Below are positions 49,786 to 61,452 of a stretch of DNA of 64,000 bases, piece after piece; within the stretch, counting starts at the first letter, position 1; every line of letters begins with the position of its first letter. This DNA is from Paraphysomonas bandaiensis (lineage: Eukaryota > Chrysophyceae). Where the stretch lies: NCBI GenBank assembly GCA_965644295.1, contig CBFFRP010000028.1:124001-188000 (forward strand). Reading direction: 5' to 3'. Position numbers and translations under genes: made by a program. The notes below the pieces were generated by a model that was not told where the DNA came from, searched no databases, and worked only from the letters and a program-made list of their open reading frames with translations.

Positions 49786-50571
49786 TGCTTCTTTGTTTAT
49801 AAAAGGAAATTGCCAAAGACGATTCCTATGTTATAGGCTCTAATATATTATCTAAGCAATGAGCCGGAATCAGCATATACATACACGCACACACATCATA
49901 TATACATACATATATGTATATACAGCAACTACTAATATATGCAGATCCGCGCACACACACAACATGCACAACACACAGCAGTGTTGCAGGATAAAATAGT
50001 GTATTCTTCAGTACTACAGTGGTTGTACAAAGTCTGTATTCTATAATACACTCTTGTGTATAGGTATGCATATACAGCCAGTAGAGCATGCATGTATGTA
50101 TGTATGTATGTATGTATGTAGGTATGTAGGTATGTATGTATGTATGTATGTATGTATGTATGTATGTATGTATGTATGTATGTATGTATGTATGTATGTA
50201 TGTATGTATGTATGCATGTATGTATGTATGTATGTGTGTATGTATGTATGTATGTATGTATGTATGTATGTATGTATGTATGTATGTATGTATGTATAGG
50301 AACAGCTGGGAGAGTGTGTGGGATATATGTGGGATACAGGAGAGTACGGTCCACTGTAGTTCGTAGGGGTTAAGATAATTCTCAGAAGTATATCACTGCA
50401 CTTTCACACTCCATCGAGTTCGTCCTACAGCGGAAAGTATTTCGAACACTTGGAGAGTCGTGCTGATATGAAACCGCATTCAAGTCATTTATTTCACACA
50501 CTGCGAACACAGACGTGCATACGATACCGATATCTCACTAAACCCTTTTAAGGAAACAGTAAACACCCTTT
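49786..50571. promoter_or_regulatory. Head-to-head intergenic region with CATA/TATG tract
   Basis: A 786-bp divergent region between PSMA4 and the TauD-like gene. It contains TATATACATACATATATGTAT-type palindromic sequence near 49900 and the tetranucleotide tract at 50093-50298. No gene is supported in it. Confidence 0.5.
50093..50298. repeat. (TATG)n/(CATA)n microsatellite, about 206 bp
   Basis: About 50 TATG units on the + strand, the reverse orientation to the tracts at 14282 and 30966. Point variants at 50119-50131 (GTAGG), 50214 (GCATG) and 50234 (GTGTG). Confidence 0.97.
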
Positions 50572-51668
50572 ATGATAGTGCCGGAGTTTTGGAAGAACGA
50601 GACACCTGCAGTGGATCCTAAGGACAATACGATTGACTGTGGAGACCTGGATCTATCTGATGACACACACCGACAAACGCTGCGAGAAAAGATGCGTGAT
50701 ATCTTTGATCGCACAGGGTTTGTTGTCGTTACTAATACTGGCTTGACAAGCATGGTGGATATGCAGAATATTGCGAAATTTATTGTAGAGGCTCCAATGA
50801 CATATACAGGGGGTGCCAACAAGCGTAATGGAATTGTTGAGAACGTCTATGAGACGGGCGCACCGAAGGAGGCTCATTTGCAGTATCATCACGGTATGGA
50901 ACAGCATATTGTTACTATTAATGTGTCTTATTGTTGTAATGCGTTGCAGAACTGGCATATTTGTCTAAGAGTACCAAGATGCTTGGATTTTGCTGCGACT
51001 ATGCTGTAAATAATAAAGGCTGGACTTTCGTGTCTGACCAAGTCGGGCTCACTGAAGCCTTTCTCAAAACAGATTTAGGACAGAAACTGAAAGAGAAAGG
51101 ACTGTGTTATATTAGGCACATGACAGATGAAGCAGCTTATGTCAACGCCGACGAGAGTGGTGTATACAACCACTGGCAGAAGTCTTTTGGTACAAGTGAT
51201 GTTGAGGAGGTGGAGAAACTCTGCAAGGAGCGTGGTTTGGTTTGTGAGTGGGGCCCAGACCCCACTGGTCGCCCTGGTCGCTGCCTAACTACAAAGTTCT
51301 ATGCGTCGGCGTATGAGTATTGTCCAGCAACAGACAAGAATATCATGTTCTCTAGCATCGCTGATCACTACCTGTGGTTTGACACATGGCCTGGATTGCG
51401 GGACATTCCTACTCACTTGCGACCGCTGCAAATGAAGTTTGGGGACGACACAGATATAAATGAGGATGAACTTCGCGCTTGGATCGACATATATGATCAG
51501 TTCGGTGTGCCTATTAAATGGAAGGCTGGAGATATCGCTGTCATATGCAACTGGCGCTGGGCACATGGGCGACCTGCATATACACTGGAGGAGGGAGAGC
51601 GACGAAACCTCGGTGTATTACTCGGAGAGACTTTCGATCGTGTCGGGCCCCTCGAGGGGAAATGGTAA
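50572..51668 (+). CDS. TauD/TfdA-family 2OG-Fe(II) dioxygenase
   Basis: 346 aa from exons 50572-50893 and 50950-51668 (56-nt intron, phase 1). TauD/TfdA enzymes oxidise small acids such as taurine or gamma-butyrobetaine. Visible: DRTGFVVVTNTGL near the N-terminus, LQYHHELAYLSKSTKMLGFCC (103-123 region) at the iron site, and the distal NWRWAHGRPAYTLEEGERR with His and Arg. The iron motif is H-x-E (His106, Glu108), not the common H-x-D. The middle region (HWQKSFGTSDVEEVEKLC) is characteristic of a subgroup I recognise only loosely. Substrate unknown. Confidence 0.85.
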
Positions 51669-52225
51669 AATGTATACCATGCAGCAGTCCCAACACTGGA
51701 TATGGTTTCAGTGTAATTGTACACTTTTTTGATATTTTAATTTTTGAAACTTGAAAAATAGCTGTCATTTTAATGCTAACGGTGTTTTTTATTCAATGAT
51801 CATGACTTACGAATAGTAATATTTTACAGTATACACAACTTGGCAACTGCAACTGCAGCGGTGACGTGTACATTGTAACACAAGTAATATTCGTTTATAA
51901 ATTACATTTTCTTACCAACTTGTAATACTCCCAGACTACGTTCTACTATATATCTCGTTCTACAATTATACTAGCCAATACTATAATTTTGAATTGAAGT
52001 ATATTCCTAAAAGGTGGCTTTATATTTTGGGCTTAAGACCTAAAATTTTAAATACGGACAACGGATTAAGAGCGTAGCTACGCAAGTTGAATTTTTTGAA
52101 TTATAGTAGTCGTTACTTGAAGAATATAGTAGTCGTAAACACTATTCCGTATTACATGAACTTCTGATATGAATTTTGTCAGTGAAACTGAAATATATAA
52201 TCTGTATAAGTTCTTAGTAGTGAAT

Positions 52226-52322
52226 GTCTTATTCTTAGCAATAGGCGCTTATGTAAGAGCTAGAACTAATCTAGCATTGCAATTCAACTAACTAGTGCTT
52301 ATCTCTGATATTCTACTATTTA
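52226..52322 (-). repeat. LTR-like dispersed repeat, copy C
   Basis: On the minus strand it reads from TAGTAGAATATCAGAGATAAG through ACTAGTTAGTT to GCGCCTATTGCTAAG. It shares both ends and the centre with copies A (32776-32899) and B (52697-52778). No coding relic is attached. Confidence 0.5.
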
Positions 52323-52696
52323 GTCAAGATATATACAATACATTGATATAATACATAACGAAAAGAGATACTGTGAAATCATTTCTTTGGTGCAAAAGCT
52401 TTACGTTACGACACACAGAAATTCATTGATATCACATAGGTGCTTTTGGCTCATACTTTATGAGATAAGAACCTCAAACCTGCGCACCCACATCTTAAAG
52501 AGTCTTAGATTTTAACAATGGAATACCAGAAAGCCCTTCCACATATTCATTGCAACTTATACCCACACATTGAATTTGTTAAATTACCGGACGCTGAGCG
52601 ATGAGGCCATTTCAGAGGACAAAATCTCCAAATCACTTAAAACATATGACGCACAGTACATTTAGGGATATAGAGTTAAGAAGTTCTATATATAAT

Positions 52697-52778
52697 GTCT
52701 GATAATTTAGCAATAGGCATGTAAGTGTTAAACTAAACAGAATTCTATCTAGTACTTATTACTAATATCCTACTATTT
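52697..52778 (-). repeat. LTR-like dispersed repeat, copy B
   Basis: On the + strand starts GTCTGATAATTTAGCAATAGG, identical to copy A over this stretch, and ends ATCCTACTATTTGACGC, followed by GGAGGCTGCTTGTGCGTCG. The minus-strand frame across that inner edge ends RRRTSSLRSVK and a stop, matching copy A. Confidence 0.55.
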
Positions 52779-53159
52779 GACGCTGCGGAGGCTGCTTGTG
52801 CGTCGCCGCAAGCACCCAGGAGCGGCCACCTCCGCTCTCTATCCTTAAAGTGAAGTAGCCCGGATGCTTGACTTCAGTAGGCAGCCCAATACCCCGGGTG
52901 CCCTTGAGGTGGGCCCTGTTCCGGATGCCTGTTTATTCGTCAAGGCCCAAAGAAGTCTACACAAGTGACACTAATTAGCGTCCCTTGTACCACACAAGCA
53001 CTAGACTATGAGTGGGCAGATATATCTCTTGTACTTATCCCCCATAACACCACGACAAGGTGCGAGTCCGACTTTGTTGAGGGAAGAAGTTCTAGTGATA
53101 CAATCAGAACTGTCACAATTGAAGCAAACCGTAAACTATCAGCAGGTTAAATACCAGCC

Positions 53160-55252
53160 GAGAGAGTGATGTGCATGGCATCGATATCTGGATAAGATAC
53201 ACCAGCAGAGAGAGTGATGTGCATGTGTATCAGTGATGTGCATGGCATCGATATCTGGATAAGATACACCAGCAGAGAGAGTGATGTGCATGTGTATCAG
53301 TGATGTGCATGGCATCGATATCTGGATAAGATACACTAGCAGAGAGAGTGATGTGCATGTGTATCAGTGATGTCCATGGCATCGATATCTGGATAAGATA
53401 CACCAGCAGAGAGAGTGATGTGCATGTGTATCAGTGATGTGCATGGCATCGATATCTGGATAAGATACACCAGCAGAGAGAGTGATGTGCATGTGTATCA
53501 GTGATGTGCATGGCATCGATATCTGGATAAGATACACCAGCAGAGAGAGTGATGTGCATGTGTATCAGTGATGTGCATGGCATCGATATCTGGATAAGAT
53601 ACACCAGCAGAGAGAGTGATGTGCATGTGTATCAGTGATGTCCATGACATCGATATCTGGATAAGATACACCAGCAGAGAGAGTGATGTGCATGTGTATC
53701 AGTGATGTGCATGGCATCGATATCTGAATAAGATACACCAGCAGAGAGAGTGATGTGCATGTGTATCAGTGATGTGCATGGCATCGATATCTGGATAAGA
53801 TACACCAGCAGAGAGAGTGATGTGCATGTGTATCAGTGATGTCCATGGCATCGATATCTGGATAAGATACACCAGCAGAGAGAGTGATGTGCATGTGTAT
53901 CAGTGATGTCCATGACATCGATATCTGGATAAGATACACCAGCAGAGAGAGTGATGTGCATGTGTATCAGTGATGTGCATGGCATCGATATCTGGATAAG
54001 ATACACCAGCAGAGAGAGTGATGTGCATGTGTATCAGTGATGTGCATGGCATCGATATCTGGATAAGATACACCAGCAGAGAGAGTGATGTGCATGTGTA
54101 TCAGTGATGTGCATGGCATCGATATCTGGATAAGATACACCAGCAGAGAGAGTGATGTGGATGTGTATCAGTGATGTGCATGTCATCGATATCTGGATAA
54201 GATACACCAGCAGAGAGAGTGATGTGCATGTGTATCAGTGATGTGCATGGCATCGATATCTGGATAAGATACACCAGCAGAGAGAGTGATGTGCATGTGT
54301 ATCAGTGATGTGCATGGCATCGATATCTGGATAAGATACACCAGCAGAGAGAGTGATGTGCATGTGTATCAGTGATGTCCATGACATCGATATCTGGATA
54401 AGATACACCAGCAGAGAGAGTGATGTGCATGTGTATCAGTGATGTGCATGGCATCGATATCTGGATAAGATACACCAGCAGAGAGAGTGATGTGCATGTG
54501 TATCAGTGATGTGCATGGCATCGATATCTGGATAAGATACACCAGCAGAGAGAGTGATGTGGATGTGTATCAGTGATGTGCATGGCATCGATATCTGGAT
54601 AAGATACACCAGCAGAGAGAGTGATGTGCATGTGTATCAGTGATGTGCATGGCATCGATATCTGGATAAGATACACCAGCAGAGAGAGTGATGTGCATGT
54701 GTATCAGTGATGTCCATGACATCGATATCTGGATAAGATACACCAGCAGAGAGAGTGATGTGCATGTGTATCAGTGATGTGCATGGCATCGATATCTGGA
54801 TAAGATACACCAGCAGAGAGAGTGATGTGCATGTGTATCAGTGATGTGCATGGCATCGATATCTGGATAAGATACACCAGCAGAGAGAGTGATGTGGATG
54901 TGTATCAGTGATGTGCATGTCATCGATATCTGGATAAGATACGCCAGCAGAGAGAGTGATGTGCATGTGTATCAGTGATGTGCATGTCATCGATATCTGG
55001 ATAAGATACACCAGCAGAGAGAGTGATGTGCATGTGTATCAGTGATGTGCATGTCATCGATATCTGGATAAGATACGCCAGCAGAGAGAGTGATGTGCAT
55101 GTCATCGATATCTGGATAAGATACGCCAGCAGAGAGAGTGATGTGCATGGCATCGATATCTGGATAAGATACGCCAGCAGAGAGAGTGATGTGCATGTGT
55201 ATCAGTGATGTGCATGGCATCGATATCTGGATAAGATACACCAGCCGAGAGA
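53160..55252. repeat. Tandem satellite, 67-bp unit, about 31 copies
   Basis: Period measured as 67 bp from GCATGTGTATCAG at 53221, 53288 and 53355. Each unit contains CATCGATATCTGGATAAG and ACACCAGCAGAGAGAG. It can be seen as 48 bp plus a 19-bp segment (GTGTATCAGTGATGTGCAT); the first unit and the units near 55090-55190 lack the 19-bp segment. Variants (GTCCATGAC, GTGGATGTG) recur at 335-bp spacing (5 x 67) in 54370-54960, so blocks of five units have been duplicated. 67 is not a multiple of three and no long frame crosses it, so it is non-coding. Confidence 0.95.
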
Positions 55253-55470
55253 GTGAGAAGATCCTGCTGCTGTTGATGTGGAATACAGTCCTGTAGAACG
55301 ATAGTGAATACGGACACTGTATTCATCTAGAATTGTGTGTAATTGTAGTGTACATGCATCAACATGCATATGTACAGCGCACTATCACAGCCCACTGCCG
55401 TCTATTCGCATTGCTACTCAGTGATACCCCGCTATTTCACTTGTGTTTCGTAACTCTGCAGTAATTTGTA

Positions 55471-57880
55471 ATGTGGCGTGCAGTCATAAGGGCCACAGTA
55501 AGAGAAACGGCTCGTATACACGCCTTAAAACGAGCACCGGCCCTTGTATGGAGAAGTACACAGGCACCATGGCTGTCTGCTACTTATCGTCACTGCTCAA
55601 CCACATCAGAGAGTTCACTGAGTGAGGGGTTAGTCGATTACTACAACCCTCCTACTGATAAGTACTCATACGGGGACTATAAAGAGATATCATCAAACAG
55701 TGAGAGCGATAAGCGATACACAGATGTTGAAACAATAAACAGCGCGTCATCGCTCGGTAAGTACATTTGGATTAGAGGAAGGGTGGCCAGTGTGAGGGGT
55801 AAGGGCAATGCATGCTTTTTAGTTGTTAGATCGAAGGCGCAGTACACCATTCAAGTTTGTCACTTCAAAGACAAGACGGATGCATCTATCTCGAAGAGCA
55901 TGATTAAGTTTGCGAATAATATACAACTGGAGAGTATTGTTGATATATACGGGAAAGTGGTTGCAGCAGATGTGCACTCATGCACACAGAACTCTGTTGA
56001 AATTGCGATGGAAAAGATATATGTAGTGTCGCGGGCACCTACGAAGCTTCCTTTCCTCCTTGATGATGCCTCCAGGTGCGACAGAACTGTTTCCTGCTAT
56101 TTTCAATTGTTAACAACAACTCTTATCGATGTCGTTTGATATTGGTAGGTCGGAAGAGGAAATCGCACTCTCTGCGGAAACTGAACGGCCTTTCGCAAAA
56201 GTGGATCAGGTACGTTCTACCTAAGCACTTGTCACCTACTTAATACTATTGCCCCAGGATATTCGACTCAATAACCGCTGGTTAGATTTAAGGTACATAT
56301 TTACTTCGTGTCATATGTAAAACTGTATGTGGCCTAAACCTTGTATTTGAAATTATGTACGGCAGTTAACCGCTCATATACCTTTGGACCCATGTAGGGT
56401 GCCGGCGAACAATGCTATCATACGCATTCGCAGTGGAATTATGCGCTTGTTTCGTGAGGCTCTCTATGCTAAAAATTTTACAGAGATCAGCTCCCCGAAG
56501 TTGATATCCGGTCAGAGTGAAGGCGGGTCAGAGGTCTTCACAACTGACTATTTTGGCCAGGTGATGTGGAATATACGCCTGCTCTTTAGCTAGTGTGGGA
56601 CTATGAATTAAGCAATGATGGCTATGCAATATCGGAGTAGAGCTATGCGTATTAAAACTTTGTGGTGACTGCGATATTCAGTATAATATATTGCTTATCA
56701 ATATCATGGTTTTATCGCTTACTTCGTATTTATCACAGCCAGCATGTCTGGCACAGTCGCCACAGCTCTACAAACAAATGGCCCTGTCGGCAGATCTCCA
56801 CAGGGTGTTTGAGGTTGGACCTGTATTCCGCGCTGAGAACTCTAAGACGAGGTGGGTCAGTATTCTATTGAAAATTGAGTGTTCCTGAGGAGAAAACGCC
56901 GAGTGTAGACGCCATCTCTGTGAATTCACCGGATTGGATTTGGAGATGACTATTTCCAGTCACTACAACGAGGTGCTTTCAGGTTTACTGACAATTATTC
57001 TGTCTTGCATCTGTGCATCTTATCCTTTTTTACCAGTACTTCATGACTTGTTCCGCCATATATTTGATGGCCTGGAGAAACACTATGCGCAGGACTTGGC
57101 GATAGTACGACAGCAGTACCCCAGCGAACGGGTCCAGTTCACAGAAGATCCACTTATTGTGCATTGGCCTGAGGCTATGGAGATGCTTGTGGAGGCAGGA
57201 GAGAAGGTTTGTATCGGAATATTGTGAGCTGTGGGTGATAACGTATGGTAATAGCCCGACCCCACTGATGACTTAACTACTGCGCATGAGCTCTTGCTAG
57301 GGAAATGTGTGAAGGAGAAATTTAAATCGGACTTCTTTATACTGGACAAATACCCGTTGCGCATCAGGTTTCAGTTTTGCATCTTCAGTGCTGTCATTGC
57401 TGACGCCCATGTATCCGTGTAGACCTTTTTACACGATGCCGTGTCCGAATAACAGTTTGTTCTCCAACAGCTATGACCTATTTATAAGGTATTAGACGCA
57501 CTTACTCTGGATGAAGGGATATTGGTTAACAGTAGACGTTGTAGAGGCCAAGAGATATGCTCAGGAGCACAGCGGTGTCACAATGCGGTACGTACCATTT
57601 TCATCGCATTTCGTCTAATGCTAGATCAGGATATGTTAGAGAAGAGAATAGCAGAAAAGGGAATCGATCCTCGTACTCTTCAATTCTACGTTGATTCATT
57701 TCGGCATGGAGTCAGCCCTCATGGTGGAGCCGGCATTGGGCTGGAGAGGGTAGTGTTCCTATATTTAGGTATAAGGGCACTATTTCCGTGTTTCTGAATA
57801 ACTAATACTTTGAATTAGGATTAGATAACGTTCGAAAAGCATCGCTATTTCCGCGTGACCCGGGGAGGTGTTCTCCTTAG
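55471..57880 (+). CDS. DARS1: Aspartyl-tRNA synthetase, eukaryotic cytosolic type with N-terminal presequence
   Basis: 548 aa from twelve exons: 55471-56075, 56149-56209, 56258-56292, 56398-56560, 56739-56851, 56909-56982, 57037-57206, 57255-57367, 57423-57488, 57545-57587, 57627-57768 and 57819-57880. It charges tRNA-Asp. OB-fold anticodon domain ([19 protein letters not shown]), FRAENSKT plus [14 protein letters not shown] (class II motif 2), SGAQRCHN, and [15 protein letters not shown] (motif 3) with the typical eukaryotic end [18 protein letters not shown]. The first about 45 residues ([20 protein letters not shown] onward) are Arg/Ala/Ser-rich with one acidic residue, like a mitochondrial targeting peptide. 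The next in-frame Met is far inside the OB fold. Confidence 0.95.
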
Positions 57881-58641
57881 ATGCGTGGATGATGGGTAGA
57901 TTTAAGAGTGCAATGTTTCATGTGGTATTAAAATAATAATAGAAAAATATTACAAATAAATTACTTCGAAAAACGAATTGCCTATCTAGAAAAAGCCAAT
58001 ATAGTAGACATACCGATCATCACGATCACTATATAGGCCGTCGTAGTTGTGAGTTGTTGTGATACCTAAAACAAAGGCTCGGGGAAATCTGACGAGATTA
58101 ATGTTGTTGGGTGTATAAAATATCGACTATGTATCACAATATTTACTTGTAAAGTTACTACTGCCTCTTCGAAAAAGCAGCACTAATTCGTAAGCTAAAC
58201 TATTCACGACATTGTCTACTTTCATGACGATTTGAAGAATCTATCAGACCTAAACATAAAACGTACTACATTCAGTGTGCTTATAAATGTATCAACACAA
58301 TCGCGACTAGGTATCACTTTTTGCTGAAAATAATTATTGTCATACAGATTCTGTACGATGAGTATCCACGCATGCACTACACTATCGCACATATAAAACA
58401 CTCCATCATCATGACCAACTCTCATATATATCAATGACCCTGGAAACTGGTCAGATCAATAATATCAGGGATGCTCTTGACAACACTAACCACAACTTCA
58501 TAATCACATAAAAGATAAGGTATATATGGGACCAGAATTAAGAATAGAGTACGTATACAATGTTTTGTCCCTTCAGTAACACATTATCGCATAAAAAATT
58601 CGAAATCTTCGATGCATTGAACCCGTAATTACATTGCGGAC
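57881..58641. other. Convergent 3' intergenic region
   Basis: AT-rich. A minus frame at 58434-58222 is short and unrecognised. Nothing else seen. Confidence 0.45.
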
Positions 58642-60006
58642 TCAAACTTCATCCGGACCAGATACTTCGGGTGAGACTTCTGTCGCTTGGTAAGGATAAA
58701 CCTGTGCCTGCTTTATTGATGGAACGGTACTGTCGCTGGGCTTCGTCTCCACAACAGAGTAATCCTTTAACGGCTTATTGCTGAGAATTCCGCCAGAGGA
58801 TCGGCTGGTTGAAGATCTGCTCTGACGAGTAGTGTCGATCGCTGTGTCATGAACCCCAGTGACTGCTATACAGCCATCATTCCCCACATCGAGCAACTTA
58901 AATTGCTCCTCAAGTATCACTACGTCTTCTTGGTCCACGAGGCCCAAACGTATCAGCTTATACAAAATGTACTCCTCTCTGCTCACCATTTGGTCGCCAT
59001 TCGCATCCATATCGAATAATTTATCTACTTCCATCGAGCGGGTAAGTTCCTCCTCCTTCTTCTTAGATTGGTGATAGCGGTACAAGGCTCCATTAAACTT
59101 GTTAAGCGCTTGTCCAGTTAGTATAGTACCCACAACTGAGTAGAAAATGGTAAACGCTCGAGATGTCTGCGAAGTAGGGAGGACATCACCGTACCCTATT
59201 GACACTGTCAGTGCATATACAGAAATAGACAAAGTGCATGTGACGTTACGTATAAGCAATGTGTGCAATATATCAGACTCACCTATGGTAGTTATAGTTG
59301 CACAAGACAAGTATATTGCATCCACAACGGAGTGGTTGTCAACCACCACGGTATAAAATACTGTACCCACAAAAACCGTGGCAAAAATAATGGACAGTCC
59401 CCAGCATAGATCCTCAACAATCATGACAGCGTACTCTGGAAGTGTATCAAACAATGGGATCCGATCTATTAAAACTCTCATGCTAAATGCATTCTGCTGC
59501 GGTAGTTGCAGTAAACTCAGACCGCTCTTATCAGTCCCGTAGTACGAAGAACGATCACTTTTCGAACCCGTGCTCCCAGTTGGGTTTAGGGTCATTTTCT
59601 TTTCGATTTTTGCTTTATGCTCCGAAAGGAGTTCGAATATCCATCTCAACAGAGAAAGGACTAATAATAAACCAAGAAATATATATATACATAGAAATAA
59701 TTTTGCAGCATCATTCACGATATGAACATCGCCATAACCCACAGTCGTAAGTGTTATAATGGTCAAATATAATATTGAAAATATCGACATTTCATTTTTG
59801 GATATGAGTTTAAAAAAAACCAAACCACACAAAAAATATGCAATGAATGAGAAGGCGCACATTGCTACCAGCCGCTTATGCAGTCGTTGTTCATTTCTTT
59901 CAATATGAGTTCGACGACGCTCACTGAATGACTCTGACACACGTGTGATGAATGCTTGACGGCGCATGGTCCCCTGTGAGGGTAGACTCCCTCCACTGGA
60001 CCGCAT
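58642..60006 (-). CDS. Two-pore-domain K+ channel with EF-hands (TPK/KCO-like)
   Basis: 425 aa from exons 60006-59283 and 59195-58642. Two pore loops: TTVGYGD (87-93) and TTIGYGD (239-245), the second split by the intron. Hydrophobic spans flank them (LVAMCAFSFIAYFLCGLVFF, LFLCIYIFLGLLLVLSLL, LSIIFATVFVGTVFYTVVV, AFTIFYSVVGTILTGQAL). Four spans and two pores form half of a dimeric K+-selective channel. The C-terminus has an EF loop DANGDQMVSREE (Gln at position 6) and a weaker LLDVGNDGCIAV lacking Glu12. Plant vacuolar TPK channels share this layout and are Ca2+-activated. The 87-nt intron is 3n with no stop; retention would break the second filter. Confidence 0.92.
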   Translation of the reverse strand: MRSSGGSLPSQGTMRRQAFITRVSESFSERRRTHIERNEQRLHKRLVAMCAFSFIAYFLCGLVFFKLISKNEMSIFSILYLTIITLTTVGYGDVHIVNDAAKLFLCIYIFLGLLLVLSLLRWIFELLSEHKAKIEKKMTLNPTGSTGSKSDRSSYYGTDKSGLSLLQLPQQNAFSMRVLIDRIPLFDTLPEYAVMIVEDLCWGLSIIFATVFVGTVFYTVVVDNHSVVDAIYLSCATITTIGESDILHTLLIRNVTCTLSISVYALTVSIGYGDVLPTSQTSRAFTIFYSVVGTILTGQALNKFNGALYRYHQSKKKEEELTRSMEVDKLFDMDANGDQMVSREEYILYKLIRLGLVDQEDVVILEEQFKLLDVGNDGCIAVTGVHDTAIDTTRQSRSSTSRSSGGILSNKPLKDYSVVETKPSDSTVPSIKQAQVYPYQATEVSPEVSGPDEV

Positions 60007-60281
60007 TAACGGTAACGGTTAGTTTAAATATTACCTACAGTGCGATGTGATATATACAGCACACGCAACTGTTAACAAACTGTTCGAGAACTTAGCTGAC
60101 ACTCATCAGCCATAACGCCGGCCTCTATATGACAGCATGCTCACAGCAGTCCGCGTATTCATAGTGAGGGAGATGTACGTAACAACCCTCAAGCCATCGC
60201 ACTCTTAATGGGAATACAACACAAATACAGACTGTAGGCAAAGGTCAGTTACAGTACAATCGTACATATAATACAGTTGTA

Positions 60282-60460
60282 TAGGTGTACAGTGTATAGG
60301 GGTACGGTACAGCTGTACAGCGGTCAGGTGTATAGGTGTACAGTGTATAGGGGTACGGTACAGCTGTACAGCGGTCAGGTGTATAGGTGTACAGTGTATA
60401 GGGGTACGGTACAGCTGTACAGCGATCAGGTGTATAGGTGTACAGTGTATGAGGGTACAT
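60282..60460. repeat. 51-bp minisatellite, about 3.5 copies
   Basis: AGTGTATAGG recurs at 60291, 60342, 60393 and (as AGTGTATGAG) 60444, exactly 51 bp apart. Each unit carries GGTACGGTACAGCTGTACAG, a GTAC-rich palindromic core. It lies about 280 bp upstream of the K+ channel ATG. Its 17-codon frame on the minus strand (Tyr/Thr/Pro/His-rich) is a repeat artefact. Confidence 0.93.
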
Positions 60461-61452
60461 AACTGCCGGTGCACATACAGCAATAGGACGGACATACAGC
60501 AGTGGGATGTCACACATGAGATAGAGGCAGTGGTAGATTACGATCAAGAGTGACGTGTGATACATGATCTTAATCATCAGTACAAAGAACCTGAAGGGGT
60601 ATCGTAGAGACCACAAGTACAATGGAGATGAGATGAGAGATAGCTCACGATTGTCTCGCTAGAGGACGTGCAGAGAGCAGTGTTGTGAGTGATGGCAGCG
60701 GTGCCCACTGTGATGTTATGTATTGTGTGAACCGAGGGACAGAATACGCCGTATTCCTGCAAATCAAGTTCTCGGAAAATTATGTTCACTCATGCGATAG
60801 TTCGGAACTTTCATGAAGCGGAAGGAGTGCTCAGTGCTATACCGGACCCTTGTCAGCTAACCATGCGGTAGAGGCAGCCAGCAACTCATACATGGAATAC
60901 AATAAGCAGAAAGGCGATTAAAAAAAACATCACTCACGTCAGTCGCTGTCACTGATAAGTAAAGTTGGAATAAGTGTGTAGCCCGTGTGTATGTGTGTCT
61001 GTATGTGTGTATATATGTATGTATATATCATGCCCCTATGAGCGTATAATAACTACAAGGATTTACTTGAATACAATCCCTTCATCTGATTAAAATCAAG
61101 CTCAATGCCCTCGTACAAAACGTGGGAATTTTTCTCACGGTTGCATATAGCTGCTTGGTCTCAGTGCCATAACTGCATAACGTCATTAAACTAAACTTCC
61201 TCAACACCATCCGCCAGATTCAGCGAACAAGGTGACCACAAAACCATCATAGCTTCTGTAGAAACAGTTTTCTTCTTTCTGAAAGCTGGCGTATTCTTAG
61301 GAACAATCAGTCCTGCCCTCCCATAAAACATAAACATGGCAATGTGGGCGGCAGCAGGTGGACTTCCTTTACACGCAGTCCATACTTGTATTTTAGAAGG
61401 CGACGGGGAAAAATCTCATTGCACTCTAGGTTAGGTTTTATATCGAATTACT

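Larger units (their letters stand above)
51669..53160. other. Intergenic region with LTR-like relics
   Basis: No supported gene. Two LTR-like copies (52226-52322 and 52697-52778) lie here in the same orientation. 52780-52960 is a GC-rich block whose minus strand ends RRRTSSLRSVK and a stop, matching the end of the relic at 32893. A + frame at 52965-53150 is open but unrecognised. Confidence 0.45.

Noticed and set aside
53160-55252. CRISPR array
   Set aside because: Units are contiguous near-identical monomers without unique spacers, in a eukaryotic genome.
53139-55326. Short frames of about 60-85 codons in the 67-bp array
   Set aside because: The period is not a multiple of three and stops recur; no consistent protein is encoded.
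60205-60622. Tyr/Thr/Pro/His-rich minus frames in the 51-bp minisatellite
   Set aside because: Open only because 51 is a multiple of three; no conserved sequence or splice context.
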